A stretch of DNA of 14,029 nucleotides from Lachnospiraceae bacterium (GTDB lineage: Bacteria; Bacillota_A; Clostridia; Lachnospirales; Lachnospiraceae), in the NCBI GenBank assembly GCA_031262285.1, contig JAISHZ010000173.1, positions 1 to 14,029 on the forward strand. The letters run 5' to 3'. Of this stretch, positions 1 to 6,922 are shown piece after piece. A program made the position numbers and the translations under genes. Positions within the stretch are counted from its first letter, which is position 1. Each line of letters opens with the position of its first letter. The notes beneath the pieces were generated by a model, which was given only the letters and a program-made list of their open reading frames with translations, was not told the origin of the DNA and ran no database searches.

Positions 1-17
1 GCGCGACTTTACACGTC

Positions 18-192
18 GTACCCGTTCCCGCGTTCGCCGTTATACGTTACAACGGCAACTTATCCCGCCCGACCCGCACCGGGCCGCGGGGTGTTTTGGG
101 TGTTCGCTAACCCCCAAAACTCCCCTCGGCCCTATACGGTTCTGTGCATCGATTGGCTATAAACGTAGATCGGCGAACCCGTGAAGTGTAAC
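18..192. repeat. Foldback repeat, copy A (MITE-like, long form)
   Basis: About 175 bp imperfect palindrome. Its right arm (161-192, ending GTGAAGTGTAAC) is identical over 32 bases to the reverse complement of the left arm of the copy at 12658-12689. Its left arm (18-48) is a diverged inverted version sharing GCGTTCGCCG. In the centre, GTTTTGGG and CCCAAAAC (about 93-120) form a strong inner stem flanked by G/C runs. It lies downstream of etfA, where it may act as the 3' end structure of the operon transcript, although no T-run follows. No transposase is present, so mobility is only inferred from the inverted ends and dispersed copies. Confidence 0.75.
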
Positions 193-200
193 TACAATTC

Positions 201-310
201 GTTATCATTCACGCATTCGCCGTTCTACATTCAAAGGCAATGTATCCCGGACGAACCAAACAGAGCATCGATTGGCTTAAACTGAGAGCGATAAACGCGT
301 GAATGGTAAC
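201..310. repeat. Foldback repeat, copy C (short form)
   Basis: A 110 bp relative of copy A in the same orientation, 8 bp away from it. It starts GTTATCATTCACGC and ends GCGTGAATGGTAAC, giving inverted ends of about 16 bp. Its left half, from TTCAAAGGCAATG to CGGACGAACC (229-256), matches 27 of 28 bases of the reverse complement of the right half of the copy at 12658-12821. The G/C-rich central stem of the long form is missing, so this looks like an internal deletion derivative. It ends 4 bp before the etfA stop codon. Confidence 0.7.
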
Positions 311-314
311 CGTT

Positions 315-1370
315 TTATTTTGCAGCCAGTTCTTCTTTGAATTTTTCTGTAAGAAGCGGAACAATCTTATTCAAATCGCCGACTAATCCGTAGTCTGCTA
401 CATCGAAGATTGGCGCTGTTTCATCTTTGTTGATGGCGATGATCACATCTGATTCTTCCATGCCTGCTAAATGTTGAATAGCACCGGAAATACCTACTGC
501 GAAGTACACTGACGGACGGACGGTCTTACCGGTCTGTCCTACTTGGAGTGGTTTCGGTTTCCAACCGGCATCTACCACGGCGCGTGAGCAACTTACCGTA
601 CCGCCAACGACTGCTGCTAAGTCTTCTAATAGTTTGAAGTTCTCGGGAGAACCCATGCCACGTCCGCCGGATACGAGAATCTTGGCGTCCATGATATCAA
701 CGGTATCTTGAACTGCTTTCACAACATCCATAATCTCGACATAGTTGCGATTGGGGGTGAATCCTGGGTTGAATTCGATAATCTCCGCTTTCGCGCTTGC
801 GTCTTTGGCACGTTTTTGCATTACACCGGGGCGTACTGTCGCCATTTGCGGACGGAATTCCGGGCAAGCAATGGTTGCGATCGTATTGCCACCAAATGCG
901 GGACGAGTCATCAGAAGTTGTTGATGTTTGGTCTCTCTTCCCGGAATCGGTTGTAATGGGAAATCTCCGATGTCTAGTTGTGTACAGTCTGCTGTGAGTC
1001 CCGTATGAACGCGGGCACATACGCGAGGTGCTAAGTCGCGTCCGATCGCGGTTGCACCTACCAAGAATACGTCCGGTTTATACGTCGTAATGACGGATGC
1101 TAGTGCATGGGTATACGGCTCTGTCCGATACTCATTCAATTCCGGATCGTCAATCACGATCACTTTGTCCGCACCATACGCAGCTAGTTCATCCGCGAGA
1201 CTTTTTACGTCGCTTCCGACTAAGACTGCGGTCACTTCTGTCTCCAAGTCCGCTGCCAAATCTTTTCCTTTGCCGATCAGCTCTAAGGCGATACTGCTGA
1301 TTTCATTGTCCACCTGTTGAGCAAATACATATACACCTTTATAATCTTGTATCGAAAACTTTTCGTCCAT
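315..1370 (-). CDS. etfA: Electron transfer flavoprotein, alpha subunit
   Basis: 351 aa. EtfA pairs with EtfB and carries the FAD that passes electrons to acyl-CoA dehydrogenase (Bcd) in the cytoplasm; in butyrate-forming clostridia the complex also bifurcates electrons from NADH to ferredoxin. The N-terminal nucleotide-binding fold covers about 10-190. The C-terminal FAD domain begins near ILVSGGRGMG (231-240) and continues through CSRAVVDAGW (261-270), VGQTGKTVRP (277-286), GISGAIQHLAG (293-303) and INKDETAPIF (313-322). This is the complete EtfA C-terminal signature. The ATG at 1370 follows GGAGC, 6 bases upstream. It is the last gene of the thl-crt-hbd-bcd-etfB-etfA unit and is separated from etfB by 256 bp, by far the largest gap in the operon. 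Bifurcation is inferred from context, not from any one residue. Confidence 0.96.
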   Translation of the reverse strand: MDEKFSIQDYKGVYVFAQQVDNEISSIALELIGKGKDLAADLETEVTAVLVGSDVKSLADELAAYGADKVIVIDDPELNEYRTEPYTHALASVITTYKPDVFLVGATAIGRDLAPRVCARVHTGLTADCTQLDIGDFPLQPIPGRETKHQQLLMTRPAFGGNTIATIACPEFRPQMATVRPGVMQKRAKDASAKAEIIEFNPGFTPNRNYVEIMDVVKAVQDTVDIMDAKILVSGGRGMGSPENFKLLEDLAAVVGGTVSCSRAVVDAGWKPKPLQVGQTGKTVRPSVYFAVGISGAIQHLAGMEESDVIIAINKDETAPIFDVADYGLVGDLNKIVPLLTEKFKEELAAK

Positions 1371-1385
1371 CTTTGCTCCTATCTG

Positions 1386-1399
1386 CGCGCTTTTGCGCG
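1386..1399 (-). promoter_or_regulatory. Leader hairpin immediately upstream of the etfA RBS
   Basis: Minus strand: CGCGC(AAAA)GCGCG, then C, AGAT and AGGAGC, then the etfA ATG. One of six hairpin-AGAN-RBS modules in the window; the others precede thl, crt, hbd, bcd and hpf. Confidence 0.6.
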
Positions 1400-1477
1400 T
1401 AATTCAATCGAGTGATACGTTACGACTCTCACCTCGCGTGTCTTCTTGCGGATGCGGTATCTCACAGAATGTAACTC

Positions 1478-1638
1478 CTCAATAACATTGCATACGATAA
1501 CATCGTGTACGATAACATTGCGTACGATCACTTCGCATACGATAATTTCGTGTACAATCACTTCGCATACGATATCTTCGTGTACGATCACTTCGCATAC
1601 GATAACTTCGTGTACAATCACATCAGTTATACGATAAC
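1478..1638. repeat. 15-bp tandem repeat array between etfB and etfA
   Basis: Read on the minus strand, nine consecutive 15-bp units run from 1621 to 1487, followed by a partial tenth. Units alternate between GTGATCGTACACGAA-like and GTTATCGTATGCGAA-like forms, giving a 30-bp higher period. The block GTTATCGTA also occurs in the last codons of etfB (1630-1638), separated from the array by 8 instead of 6 bases, so the array appears to begin inside the gene. Because 15 is divisible by 3 and units lack stops, several frames stay open. One minus-strand frame (GTG at 1621, stop at 1379) reads as VIVHE/VIVCE pentapeptides but has no ribosome binding site at its start. I treat the stretch as non-coding by default. 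Confidence 0.9.
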
Positions 1639-2412
1639 GTGTTTCGCTTTGAGTTTGCCAATGAGATACTCTACAGATTCTGCGGGACCTAAGTTCACTT
1701 TTTCCCCGACTCCTTTACGAACCTTATCGGAAGCTTTGGCAATCTGCGTCGGAGAACCCTTTAAGCCCAGATTGCTGTCCGCCACATCCACGAGGTCTTG
1801 ACGGCTATAGACGGTAAGATCTTTTTTGAGTGCGTCGAAGATACCGCCCGGTGTCATGTAACGCGGCTCGTTTAATTCCGCCAACGCTGTAATCAAACAA
1901 GGCATCGTCGCCTTGAGTACATGAGAGCGATCATCATATTGACGTTCTACGATCACGCTATCACCTTCGATTTTAATATTCTGTGCATAGGAGATCACCG
2001 GAATATTCAGATGCTCTGAGAGCTGCGGTCCTACTTGTGCGGTATCGCCATCGATCGCTTGACGACCGGTAATAATCAAGTCATATTCCAAATTGCGAAT
2101 CGCGCCCGCTAATGTCTGAGAAGTTGCCCATGTGTCGGCACCTCCGAGCACGCGATCTGTTACCAATACGCCTTTGTCGGCACCCATTGCCATGGCTTCA
2201 CGAAGAACATCTTCTGCCTTAGGAAGACCCATGGTCACAACTGTCACTTCCGCGCCAAATTCATCTTTTAACCGAAGAGCTGCTTCCAATCCGGCTTTGT
2301 CGTCCGGATTCATGATAGAAAGCATTGCTGCTCTGTTGAGCGTTCCGTCGGGATTAAAGGAAACACCACCCTTGGTATCCGGTACTTGCTTAATGCAAAC
2401 AACGATTTTCAT
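1627..2412 (-). CDS. etfB: Electron transfer flavoprotein, beta subunit
   Basis: 261 aa, the usual EtfB length. The protein is the partner of EtfA and, in bifurcating anaerobic complexes, holds the NADH-reactive FAD. It starts with the family hallmark MKIVVCIKQVPDT and contains NPDDKAGLEAALRLKD (35-50) and GRQAIDGDTAQVGP (116-129). The DGDTAQVGP form of the nucleotide-binding loop is typical of EtfB proteins from butyrate-forming and related anaerobes. The ATG at 2412 is preceded by AAAGGAG with good spacing. It lies 56 bp downstream of bcd. The final codons (HVIV, then TAA) contain the block GTTATCGTA that recurs through the adjacent tandem array, so the extreme C-terminus may have been reshaped by it. 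Confidence 0.96.
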   Translation of the reverse strand: MKIVVCIKQVPDTKGGVSFNPDGTLNRAAMLSIMNPDDKAGLEAALRLKDEFGAEVTVVTMGLPKAEDVLREAMAMGADKGVLVTDRVLGGADTWATSQTLAGAIRNLEYDLIITGRQAIDGDTAQVGPQLSEHLNIPVISYAQNIKIEGDSVIVERQYDDRSHVLKATMPCLITALAELNEPRYMTPGGIFDALKKDLTVYSRQDLVDVADSNLGLKGSPTQIAKASDKVRKGVGEKVNLGPAESVEYLIGKLKAKHVIV

Positions 2413-2468
2413 TGTCTTATCACTCCTTTATACTATGCTTTGTTCCCTGTTGAAATAGAGAAGATTCT

Positions 2469-3623
2469 TTATTTGAGCAGAGCTGCGCCAATTACCATGC
2501 GCTGCACTTCACTGGTACCCTCATAAATCTCTGTGATCTTCGCATCACGCATCATGCGTTCCACCGGATAATCTCTGGTGTAACCATATCCGCCATGAAG
2601 TTGAACCGCTTTGGTCGTGATTTCCATTGCCACTTCGGACGCATAGAGTTTTGCCTTGGCTGCTTCTACGGAGTAAGTCTTTTGTGTCGCCTTTGCCAGA
2701 GCTGCTTTGTATACCAAGAGCTGTGCGGCTTCTACTTTGGTAGACATATCTGCCAATTGGAATTGTGTGTTTTGGAAATCAGCGATCGAACGTCCGAATT
2801 GCTTTCTCTCTTTGACATATGCGATGGTCGTCTCCAATGCACCTTCCGCTAGACCAAGAGCCTGTGCTGCAATACCGATTCGTCCGCCGTCCAGTGTATG
2901 CATCGCGATCCCAAAACCTTTTCCCTCAACTCCCAAAAGATTTTCTTTGGGGATACGGCAGTCTGTAAAGATTAACTCATACGTAGAAGATCCGCGGATT
3001 CCCATTTTCTTTTCTTTGGTACCAAAGGTGAATCCCGGTGTGCCTTTTTCTATGATAAATGCGGAAATGCGTTTTTTGGGTCTGCCTTTTTTGTCCATAT
3101 CAACACCGGTTACAGCGAAGATGACATAGACATCCGCCTCTTTCCCATTTGTAATGAAGATCTTCGAACCATTCACCACATATTCATCGCCATCTAAAAC
3201 CGCTTTGGTCTGCTGTCCTTGCGCGTCTGTACCTGCTGCGGGTTCGGTAAGTCCGAAAGCACCCAGTTTTTCGCCTTTTGCAAGGGGTACAAGGAATTTT
3301 TGCTTCTGTGCTTCCGTTCCGTAAGTAAGGATCGGGTCACAACACAGTGAAGTATGCGCTGATACGATTACACCGGTCGTTCCGCATACTTTGGATAGTT
3401 CCTCTACACACATCGCATAGGTGAGAGGATCTGCTCCCTGTCCGCCGTATTCTTTGGGAACATAGATTCCTAAAAATCCGTATTTTCCCATTTTCTTGGC
3501 GGTTTCTGTCGGGAATTCTTCTGTCTCGTCCACTTCTTGTGCGAGAGGTTTTACTTCTTTCTCGGCAAAATCCCGGAAAAGGGTTCTTGCCATTTCATGT
3601 TCTTTGCTTAGGGTAAAAATCAT
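2469..3623 (-). CDS. bcd: Butyryl-CoA dehydrogenase (short-chain acyl-CoA dehydrogenase)
   Basis: 384 aa. This flavoprotein reduces crotonyl-CoA to butyryl-CoA with electrons delivered by EtfAB. Both family signatures are complete: GLTEPAAGTDAQG (124-136) for FAD and substrate binding, and QLHGGYGYTRDYPVERMMRD (341-360). The catalytic glutamate is E368 in ITEIYEGT. I chose the ATG at 3623 (MIFTLSKEHE) because GGAGG lies 9 bases upstream and the length then matches the family. An in-frame ATG at 3683 would add 20 residues, but it would translate across the leader hairpin at 3657-3672. The next gene upstream is hbd (78 bp) and downstream etfB (56 bp). Context makes butyryl-CoA the likely substrate rather than a longer chain. 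Confidence 0.95.
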   Translation of the reverse strand: MIFTLSKEHEMARTLFRDFAEKEVKPLAQEVDETEEFPTETAKKMGKYGFLGIYVPKEYGGQGADPLTYAMCVEELSKVCGTTGVIVSAHTSLCCDPILTYGTEAQKQKFLVPLAKGEKLGAFGLTEPAAGTDAQGQQTKAVLDGDEYVVNGSKIFITNGKEADVYVIFAVTGVDMDKKGRPKKRISAFIIEKGTPGFTFGTKEKKMGIRGSSTYELIFTDCRIPKENLLGVEGKGFGIAMHTLDGGRIGIAAQALGLAEGALETTIAYVKERKQFGRSIADFQNTQFQLADMSTKVEAAQLLVYKAALAKATQKTYSVEAAKAKLYASEVAMEITTKAVQLHGGYGYTRDYPVERMMRDAKITEIYEGTSEVQRMVIGAALLK

Positions 3624-3656
3624 GACTTTGTTTCCTCCATTTTCATAGAAAAATCT

Positions 3657-3672
3657 GTGCGTTACTACGCAC
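3657..3672 (-). promoter_or_regulatory. Leader hairpin upstream of bcd
   Basis: Minus strand: GTGCG(TAGTAA)CGCAC followed at once by AGAT. Here the distance to the GGAGG is longer (about 17 bases) than in the other modules. Confidence 0.5.
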
Positions 3673-3701
3673 GTTGCATACATGGTACGAATGGTACCTT
3701 C

Positions 3702-4541
3702 TTATTTCGCATAATCGTAAAAACCCTTTTGCGTCTTGCGTCCGAGTTTTCCTGCCCGAACCATTTTGCGAAGCAGTGGATGAGGACGATACTTGGAATC
3801 TCCTGTTTCGTTTTGAAGTACTTCCATAATCGCCAACACTACGTCCAAGCCTACCAGATCACCGAGCGCGAGGGGACCCATCGGATGAGACGCACCCAGT
3901 TTCATCGCTTCGTCAATATCACTTACACTAGCGATCCCTTCTGCGTAAATGCCGATCGCTTCATTAATCATCGGGATTAAGATACGATTTACCACAAAGC
4001 CCGGCGCTTCTTTGACTTCTACGGGAGTCTTGCCGATTTCTGTCGCGATCGCTTTGATCTTTTCGACCATTTCTGCGGGGGTATTCTCTCCGGCGATGAC
4101 TTCAACGAGTTTCATACGGTCTGCAGGATTGAAAAAGTGCATTCCGATCATCGGGCGATCTAATCCCGCACCGATTTCGGTAATGGACAAAGATGATGTG
4201 TTTGACGCAAACATACAATCTTTCTTGACGATGGTCTGCAACTCTTGGAAGGTGGATTTCTTAATATTCATATTCTCAGGTGCAACTTCCACGATCAAGT
4301 CGCAGTCCGTACAGATGTCTTTGAGACCGCAAGTAATCTTCGCCAAAATTGCATCTGCAGCTGCTTGCTCCAGCTTTCCTTTGCCTACTAAGAATGCCAT
4401 GTTTTTAGCGATTCTGCCTTTTCCGCCTTCGGCAAATTCCATCTTGATATCGCACAAACACACCTCATACCCATCTGTCATCGCAAACGCTTGTGCAATT
4501 CCGGCTCCCATGGTTCCGGCTCCAATAACTCCTACTTTCAT
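3702..4541 (-). CDS. hbd: 3-hydroxybutyryl-CoA dehydrogenase
   Basis: 279 aa, normal for the short bacterial enzyme. It reduces acetoacetyl-CoA to 3-hydroxybutyryl-CoA, normally with NADH, in the cytoplasm. The Rossmann motif GAGTMG is at 7-12 and D31 follows the second strand, where an acidic residue favours NAD(H). The catalytic histidine is H135 in GMHFFNPA, its partner glutamate E147 in KLVEVI, and SNTSSL (113-118) lies in the active site. The C-terminal helical domain has APGFVVNR (179-186), [15 protein letters not shown] (219-233) and [13 protein letters not shown] (265-277). The ATG at 4541 follows GGAGC with 4 bases between. It sits between crt (43 bp upstream) and bcd (78 bp downstream). 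No anomaly seen. Confidence 0.96.
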   Translation of the reverse strand: MKVGVIGAGTMGAGIAQAFAMTDGYEVCLCDIKMEFAEGGKGRIAKNMAFLVGKGKLEQAAADAILAKITCGLKDICTDCDLIVEVAPENMNIKKSTFQELQTIVKKDCMFASNTSSLSITEIGAGLDRPMIGMHFFNPADRMKLVEVIAGENTPAEMVEKIKAIATEIGKTPVEVKEAPGFVVNRILIPMINEAIGIYAEGIASVSDIDEAMKLGASHPMGPLALGDLVGLDVVLAIMEVLQNETGDSKYRPHPLLRKMVRAGKLGRKTQKGFYDYAK

Positions 4542-4555
4542 TTTTGCTCCAATCT

Positions 4556-4572
4556 GCGCGCCAACAGCGCGC
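4556..4572 (-). promoter_or_regulatory. Leader hairpin upstream of hbd
   Basis: Minus strand: GCGCGC(TGTTG)GCGCGC, then AGATTGGAGC and the hbd ATG. The hairpin fills most of the 43-bp crt-hbd gap and is the most stable of the set. Confidence 0.65.
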
Positions 4573-4584
4573 GAATCTTAACTA

Positions 4585-5361
4585 TTATTTATTCAGAAAA
4601 GCTTCTACTTTGCGTTTCTCAAGAAAAGCGCTCATGCCTTCTTTTTGGTCATAAGTCTCAAAGCAATCTCCAAATAACGCTTCTTCCAGTTCGATCGCCT
4701 GCTCCATCTTCAGTTCCAGTCCCTCATTGATTGCCTTTTTGCAATTTCTAACGGCAATGGGGGCGTTCTTTGCGATCCCTGCTGCCATCTTTTCTGCAGC
4801 GGGAAGCAATTCTTCTTGGGTATAAATGGCATTGATTAAGCCAATGCTAAGAGCCTCCGGCGCTTTGATGTTGCGAGCAGTAAAGATCATTTGTTTCGCC
4901 ATACCCGGTCCAACCAAACGTGCCAGTCTCTGCGTGCCGCCAAATCCGGGAGTAATCCCCAGACCCACTTCCGGTTGACCAAATACCGCATTGTCAGAAG
5001 CGATTCGAATGTCTGCGCTCATCGCGATTTCACATCCGCCTCCCAACGCAAATCCATTGACCGCTGCGATTACAGGAATCGGAAACAGCTCCAACTTGCG
5101 GAATACATCATTTCCCTTTTTCCCAAAAGCGGTACCTTGGTCTTTGGTCAGCGACGCCATCTGTGCGATATCTGCGCCTGCTACAAACGACTTCGTCCCT
5201 GCGCCGGTCAAGATGAGGCAACGTACTTCCTCTAAATTGACCTCATCCAAAATCTGATCGAGTTCATCCAAAACTTGTTCATTGAGAGCGTTTAATGCTT
5301 TTTCTCTCGTGATGGTCAAAACTGCGTAATTGCCTTTTTGTTCGTACTGTACCAGTTCCAC
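4585..5361 (-). CDS. crt: Crotonase (3-hydroxybutyryl-CoA dehydratase)
   Basis: 258 aa, standard for the enoyl-CoA hydratase/isomerase family. It removes water from 3-hydroxybutyryl-CoA to give crotonyl-CoA. The two catalytic glutamates are present: E111 in GGGCEIAMSADIRIAS and E131 in QPEVGLGITPGFGGTQRL. The oxyanion-hole segments are SFVAGADI (58-65) and NGFALGGG (102-109). The start is GTG at 5361 (Met-Glu-Leu-Val), with AGGAGAG 5 bases upstream; no in-frame ATG fits better. thl lies 92 bp upstream and hbd 43 bp downstream. The family contains many acyl-CoA enzymes, so the assignment to crotonase rests on the operon as well as on sequence. Confidence 0.95.
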   Translation of the reverse strand: MELVQYEQKGNYAVLTITREKALNALNEQVLDELDQILDEVNLEEVRCLILTGAGTKSFVAGADIAQMASLTKDQGTAFGKKGNDVFRKLELFPIPVIAAVNGFALGGGCEIAMSADIRIASDNAVFGQPEVGLGITPGFGGTQRLARLVGPGMAKQMIFTARNIKAPEALSIGLINAIYTQEELLPAAEKMAAGIAKNAPIAVRNCKKAINEGLELKMEQAIELEEALFGDCFETYDQKEGMSAFLEKRKVEAFLNK

Positions 5362-5376
5362 GTATCTCTCCTATCT

Positions 5377-5393
5377 ATCCGCTTGTGACGGAT
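5377..5393 (-). promoter_or_regulatory. Leader hairpin upstream of crt
   Basis: Minus strand: ATCCG(TCACAAG)CGGAT, then AGATAGGAGAG and the GTG start of crt. The stem has a different sequence from the hbd and etfA stems but the same position and the same AGAT trailer. Confidence 0.55.
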
Positions 5394-5453
5394 GTTTCAA
5401 AGAAATCGGCTGATCGATCCGGTTTCCTTGATTGTGGTATGCAAGCATTCGAT

Positions 5454-6635
5454 TTATTGCATCTTCACTGCAGTCGCACATCCCATGCCTCCGCCGATAC
5501 ACAATGTCGCAAGACCGTGCTTCGCTCCTCTTGCTTGCATTTCATGAAGCAATGTGACCAAGATACGGCAACCGGACGCGCCTACGGGATGTCCTAATGC
5601 GATCGCTCCGCCATTGGGATTGAGCTGCTTGTCCACATCAATACCAAGATCCTTGCCGACCGCTACCGACTGTGCAGCAAACGCTTCATTGGCCTCGATA
5701 ATATCAAAATCCTCGATCTTCATACCGGTCTTTTGAAGTACTTTTTGCGTAGCGGCAACCGGACCGATTCCCATGACTTCGGGACGAACGCCTACAAGAG
5801 CTCCTGCTATGAATTCTGCCATCGGTGTCACGCCTAATTCCTTGGCCTTTTCTTCACTCATTACCACGATCGCTGCAGCGCCATCGTTGATCCCGGAAGC
5901 ATTGCCTGCCGTAACAAACCCACCCGGATTGATCGGGCGAAGTTTTGCAAGCGCTTCAATCGTAGATCCATGTCTGGGACCTTCATCCGTATCCACGATG
6001 ATCGTCTCTTTTTTCTTTTTCACTTCCACAGGTACGATCTCTGCTTTAAATGCACCGTTTTCTTGTGCTGCTTGCGCTTTGTTTTGGCTCTTTAAAGCGA
6101 ACTCGTCCAATTCTTGTCTGGTGAGTCCCCATTCTGTGCAAATATTATCTGCCGTTTGAATCATATGATAATCATGAAATGCATCCCATAGAGCATCTTT
6201 GATCATAGAATCGACTAATGTCGCGTTGCCCATACGATATCCGTAACGTGCCTGAGGAACCAAGTAAGGAGCCAATGACATATTTTCCATGCCGCCTGCT
6301 ACGACGATATCCGCTTCTCCCGACATAATCATCATCGCGGCTTGATTGACGCAATTGAGACCGGAACCGCATACCACATTGAGAGTCACAGCCGGAACTT
6401 CTATTGGCAATCCTGCCTTAACGGATGCCTGACGCGCTACATTCTGCCCCAATCCGGCTTGAATCACGCATCCCATGAGTACTTGGTCAACCGCTTCCGG
6501 CGCTACACCGGCTCTGCTCAGCGCTTCTTTGATGACGATAGCTCCAAGCTCCGGCGCAGGGATTGTGGACAGTCCGCCGCCCATGGAACCAATCGCGGTA
6601 CGGCATGCTCCTGCCAACACTACTTTTCTTGCCAT
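5454..6635 (-). CDS. thl: Acetyl-CoA acetyltransferase (thiolase)
   Basis: 393 aa, the usual length. It condenses two acetyl-CoA into acetoacetyl-CoA, the first step of the butyrate pathway. All active-site elements are visible: nucleophile C89 in NVVCGSG, N316 in NEAFA, H349 in GHPVGASG and C379 in LCIGGGMG. The start at 6635 ([16 protein letters not shown]) has GAGAGGAAG just upstream and fits the family N-terminus; an in-frame ATG at 6659 would add 8 unlikely residues encoded within the leader hairpin. It is the first gene of the operon, directly behind a consensus promoter and a candidate Rex operator, and is divergent from hpf. Confidence 0.96.
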   Translation of the reverse strand: MARKVVLAGACRTAIGSMGGGLSTIPAPELGAIVIKEALSRAGVAPEAVDQVLMGCVIQAGLGQNVARQASVKAGLPIEVPAVTLNVVCGSGLNCVNQAAMMIMSGEADIVVAGGMENMSLAPYLVPQARYGYRMGNATLVDSMIKDALWDAFHDYHMIQTADNICTEWGLTRQELDEFALKSQNKAQAAQENGAFKAEIVPVEVKKKKETIIVDTDEGPRHGSTIEALAKLRPINPGGFVTAGNASGINDGAAAIVVMSEEKAKELGVTPMAEFIAGALVGVRPEVMGIGPVAATQKVLQKTGMKIEDFDIIEANEAFAAQSVAVGKDLGIDVDKQLNPNGGAIALGHPVGASGCRILVTLLHEMQARGAKHGLATLCIGGGMGCATAVKMQ

Positions 6636-6650
6636 ACTTCCTCTCTTTCT

Positions 6651-6667
6651 GCCGCACAAAAAGCGGC
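6651..6667 (-). promoter_or_regulatory. Leader hairpin upstream of thl
   Basis: Minus strand: GCCGC(TTTTTGT)GCGGC, then AGAAAGAGAGGAAGT and the thl ATG. It lies in the roughly 80-nt 5' UTR of the operon. Confidence 0.5.
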
Positions 6668-6690
6668 TTCCTCTCGTCCTTTAGGCACGA

Positions 6691-6708
6691 TTGTTATTTT
6701 TTTATCAT
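6691..6708. promoter_or_regulatory. Candidate Rex (NADH/NAD+ sensing repressor) operator
   Basis: Reads TTGTTA, six T, TATCAT. Against the clostridial Rex consensus TTGTTA-N6-TAACAA, one half matches 6/6 and the other 4/6. It lies about 6 to 23 bases downstream of the predicted start of the thl transcript, where a bound repressor could block transcription. Rex control of the butyryl-CoA operon is established in Clostridium; the assignment here is inference from the site, and no rex gene is in the window. Confidence 0.45.
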
Positions 6709-6720
6709 GACACTTTGGCT

Positions 6721-6749
6721 ATTTTAACATAGGGAATTCGCTTTTGCAA
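6721..6749 (-). promoter_or_regulatory. Sigma-A-type promoter of the thl operon
   Basis: Minus strand TTGCAA (6749-6744), 17-base spacer, TAAAAT (6726-6721). Predicted start of transcription near 6714, giving an 80-nt leader to thl. It is the only convincing promoter found for the six-gene unit. Confidence 0.75.
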
Positions 6750-6835
6750 TGACTTAAAATGTGAAAAACGATTGATTTTGGTTGCTTATATGCGAGCGCC
6801 TAAGGGTTATTCGGTATGCAAATTTGCGGGTAGGG

Positions 6836-6865
6836 TTGCGGCTGTTCGGTCTAATATGCTACAAT
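6836..6865 (+). promoter_or_regulatory. Sigma-A-type promoter of hpf
   Basis: TTGCGG (6836-6841), 18-base spacer, TACAAT (6860-6865). Predicted transcription start near 6873, about 50 bases before the hpf ATG. Divergent from the thl promoter, with about 85 bp between the two -35 boxes. Confidence 0.65.
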
Positions 6866-6890
6866 ATGATTAGAAAAAGCGAAAAAACAC

Positions 6891-6908
6891 GCCTGCGCAA
6901 GCGCCGGC
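6891..6908 (+). promoter_or_regulatory. Leader hairpin upstream of hpf
   Basis: GCC t GCGC(AA)GCGC c GGC, then AGATTGGAGC and the hpf ATG. The trailer AGATTGGAGC is identical to the one in front of hbd, although hpf belongs to a different transcription unit. Confidence 0.6.
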
Positions 6909-6922
6909 AGATTGGAGCGACT

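Noticed and set aside
1487..1621. Repeat units resembling loxP arms (ATAACTTCGTGTA against ATAACTTCGTATA)
   Set aside because: The similarity comes from one 15-bp tandem unit. There is no inverted pair around an 8-bp spacer and no recombinase, so it is chance resemblance.
1478..1638. CRISPR-like array
   Set aside because: The period is only 15 bp with no unique spacers and no cas genes; units are diverged tandem copies.
3624..3683. Upstream in-frame ATG giving bcd 20 extra residues
   Set aside because: The extension would cover the leader hairpin and has no family-like sequence; the GGAGG is placed for the ATG at 3623.
5362..5453. Separate promoter for crt in the thl-crt gap
   Set aside because: No -35/-10 pair with acceptable spacing was found on the minus strand; read-through from the thl promoter is sufficient.
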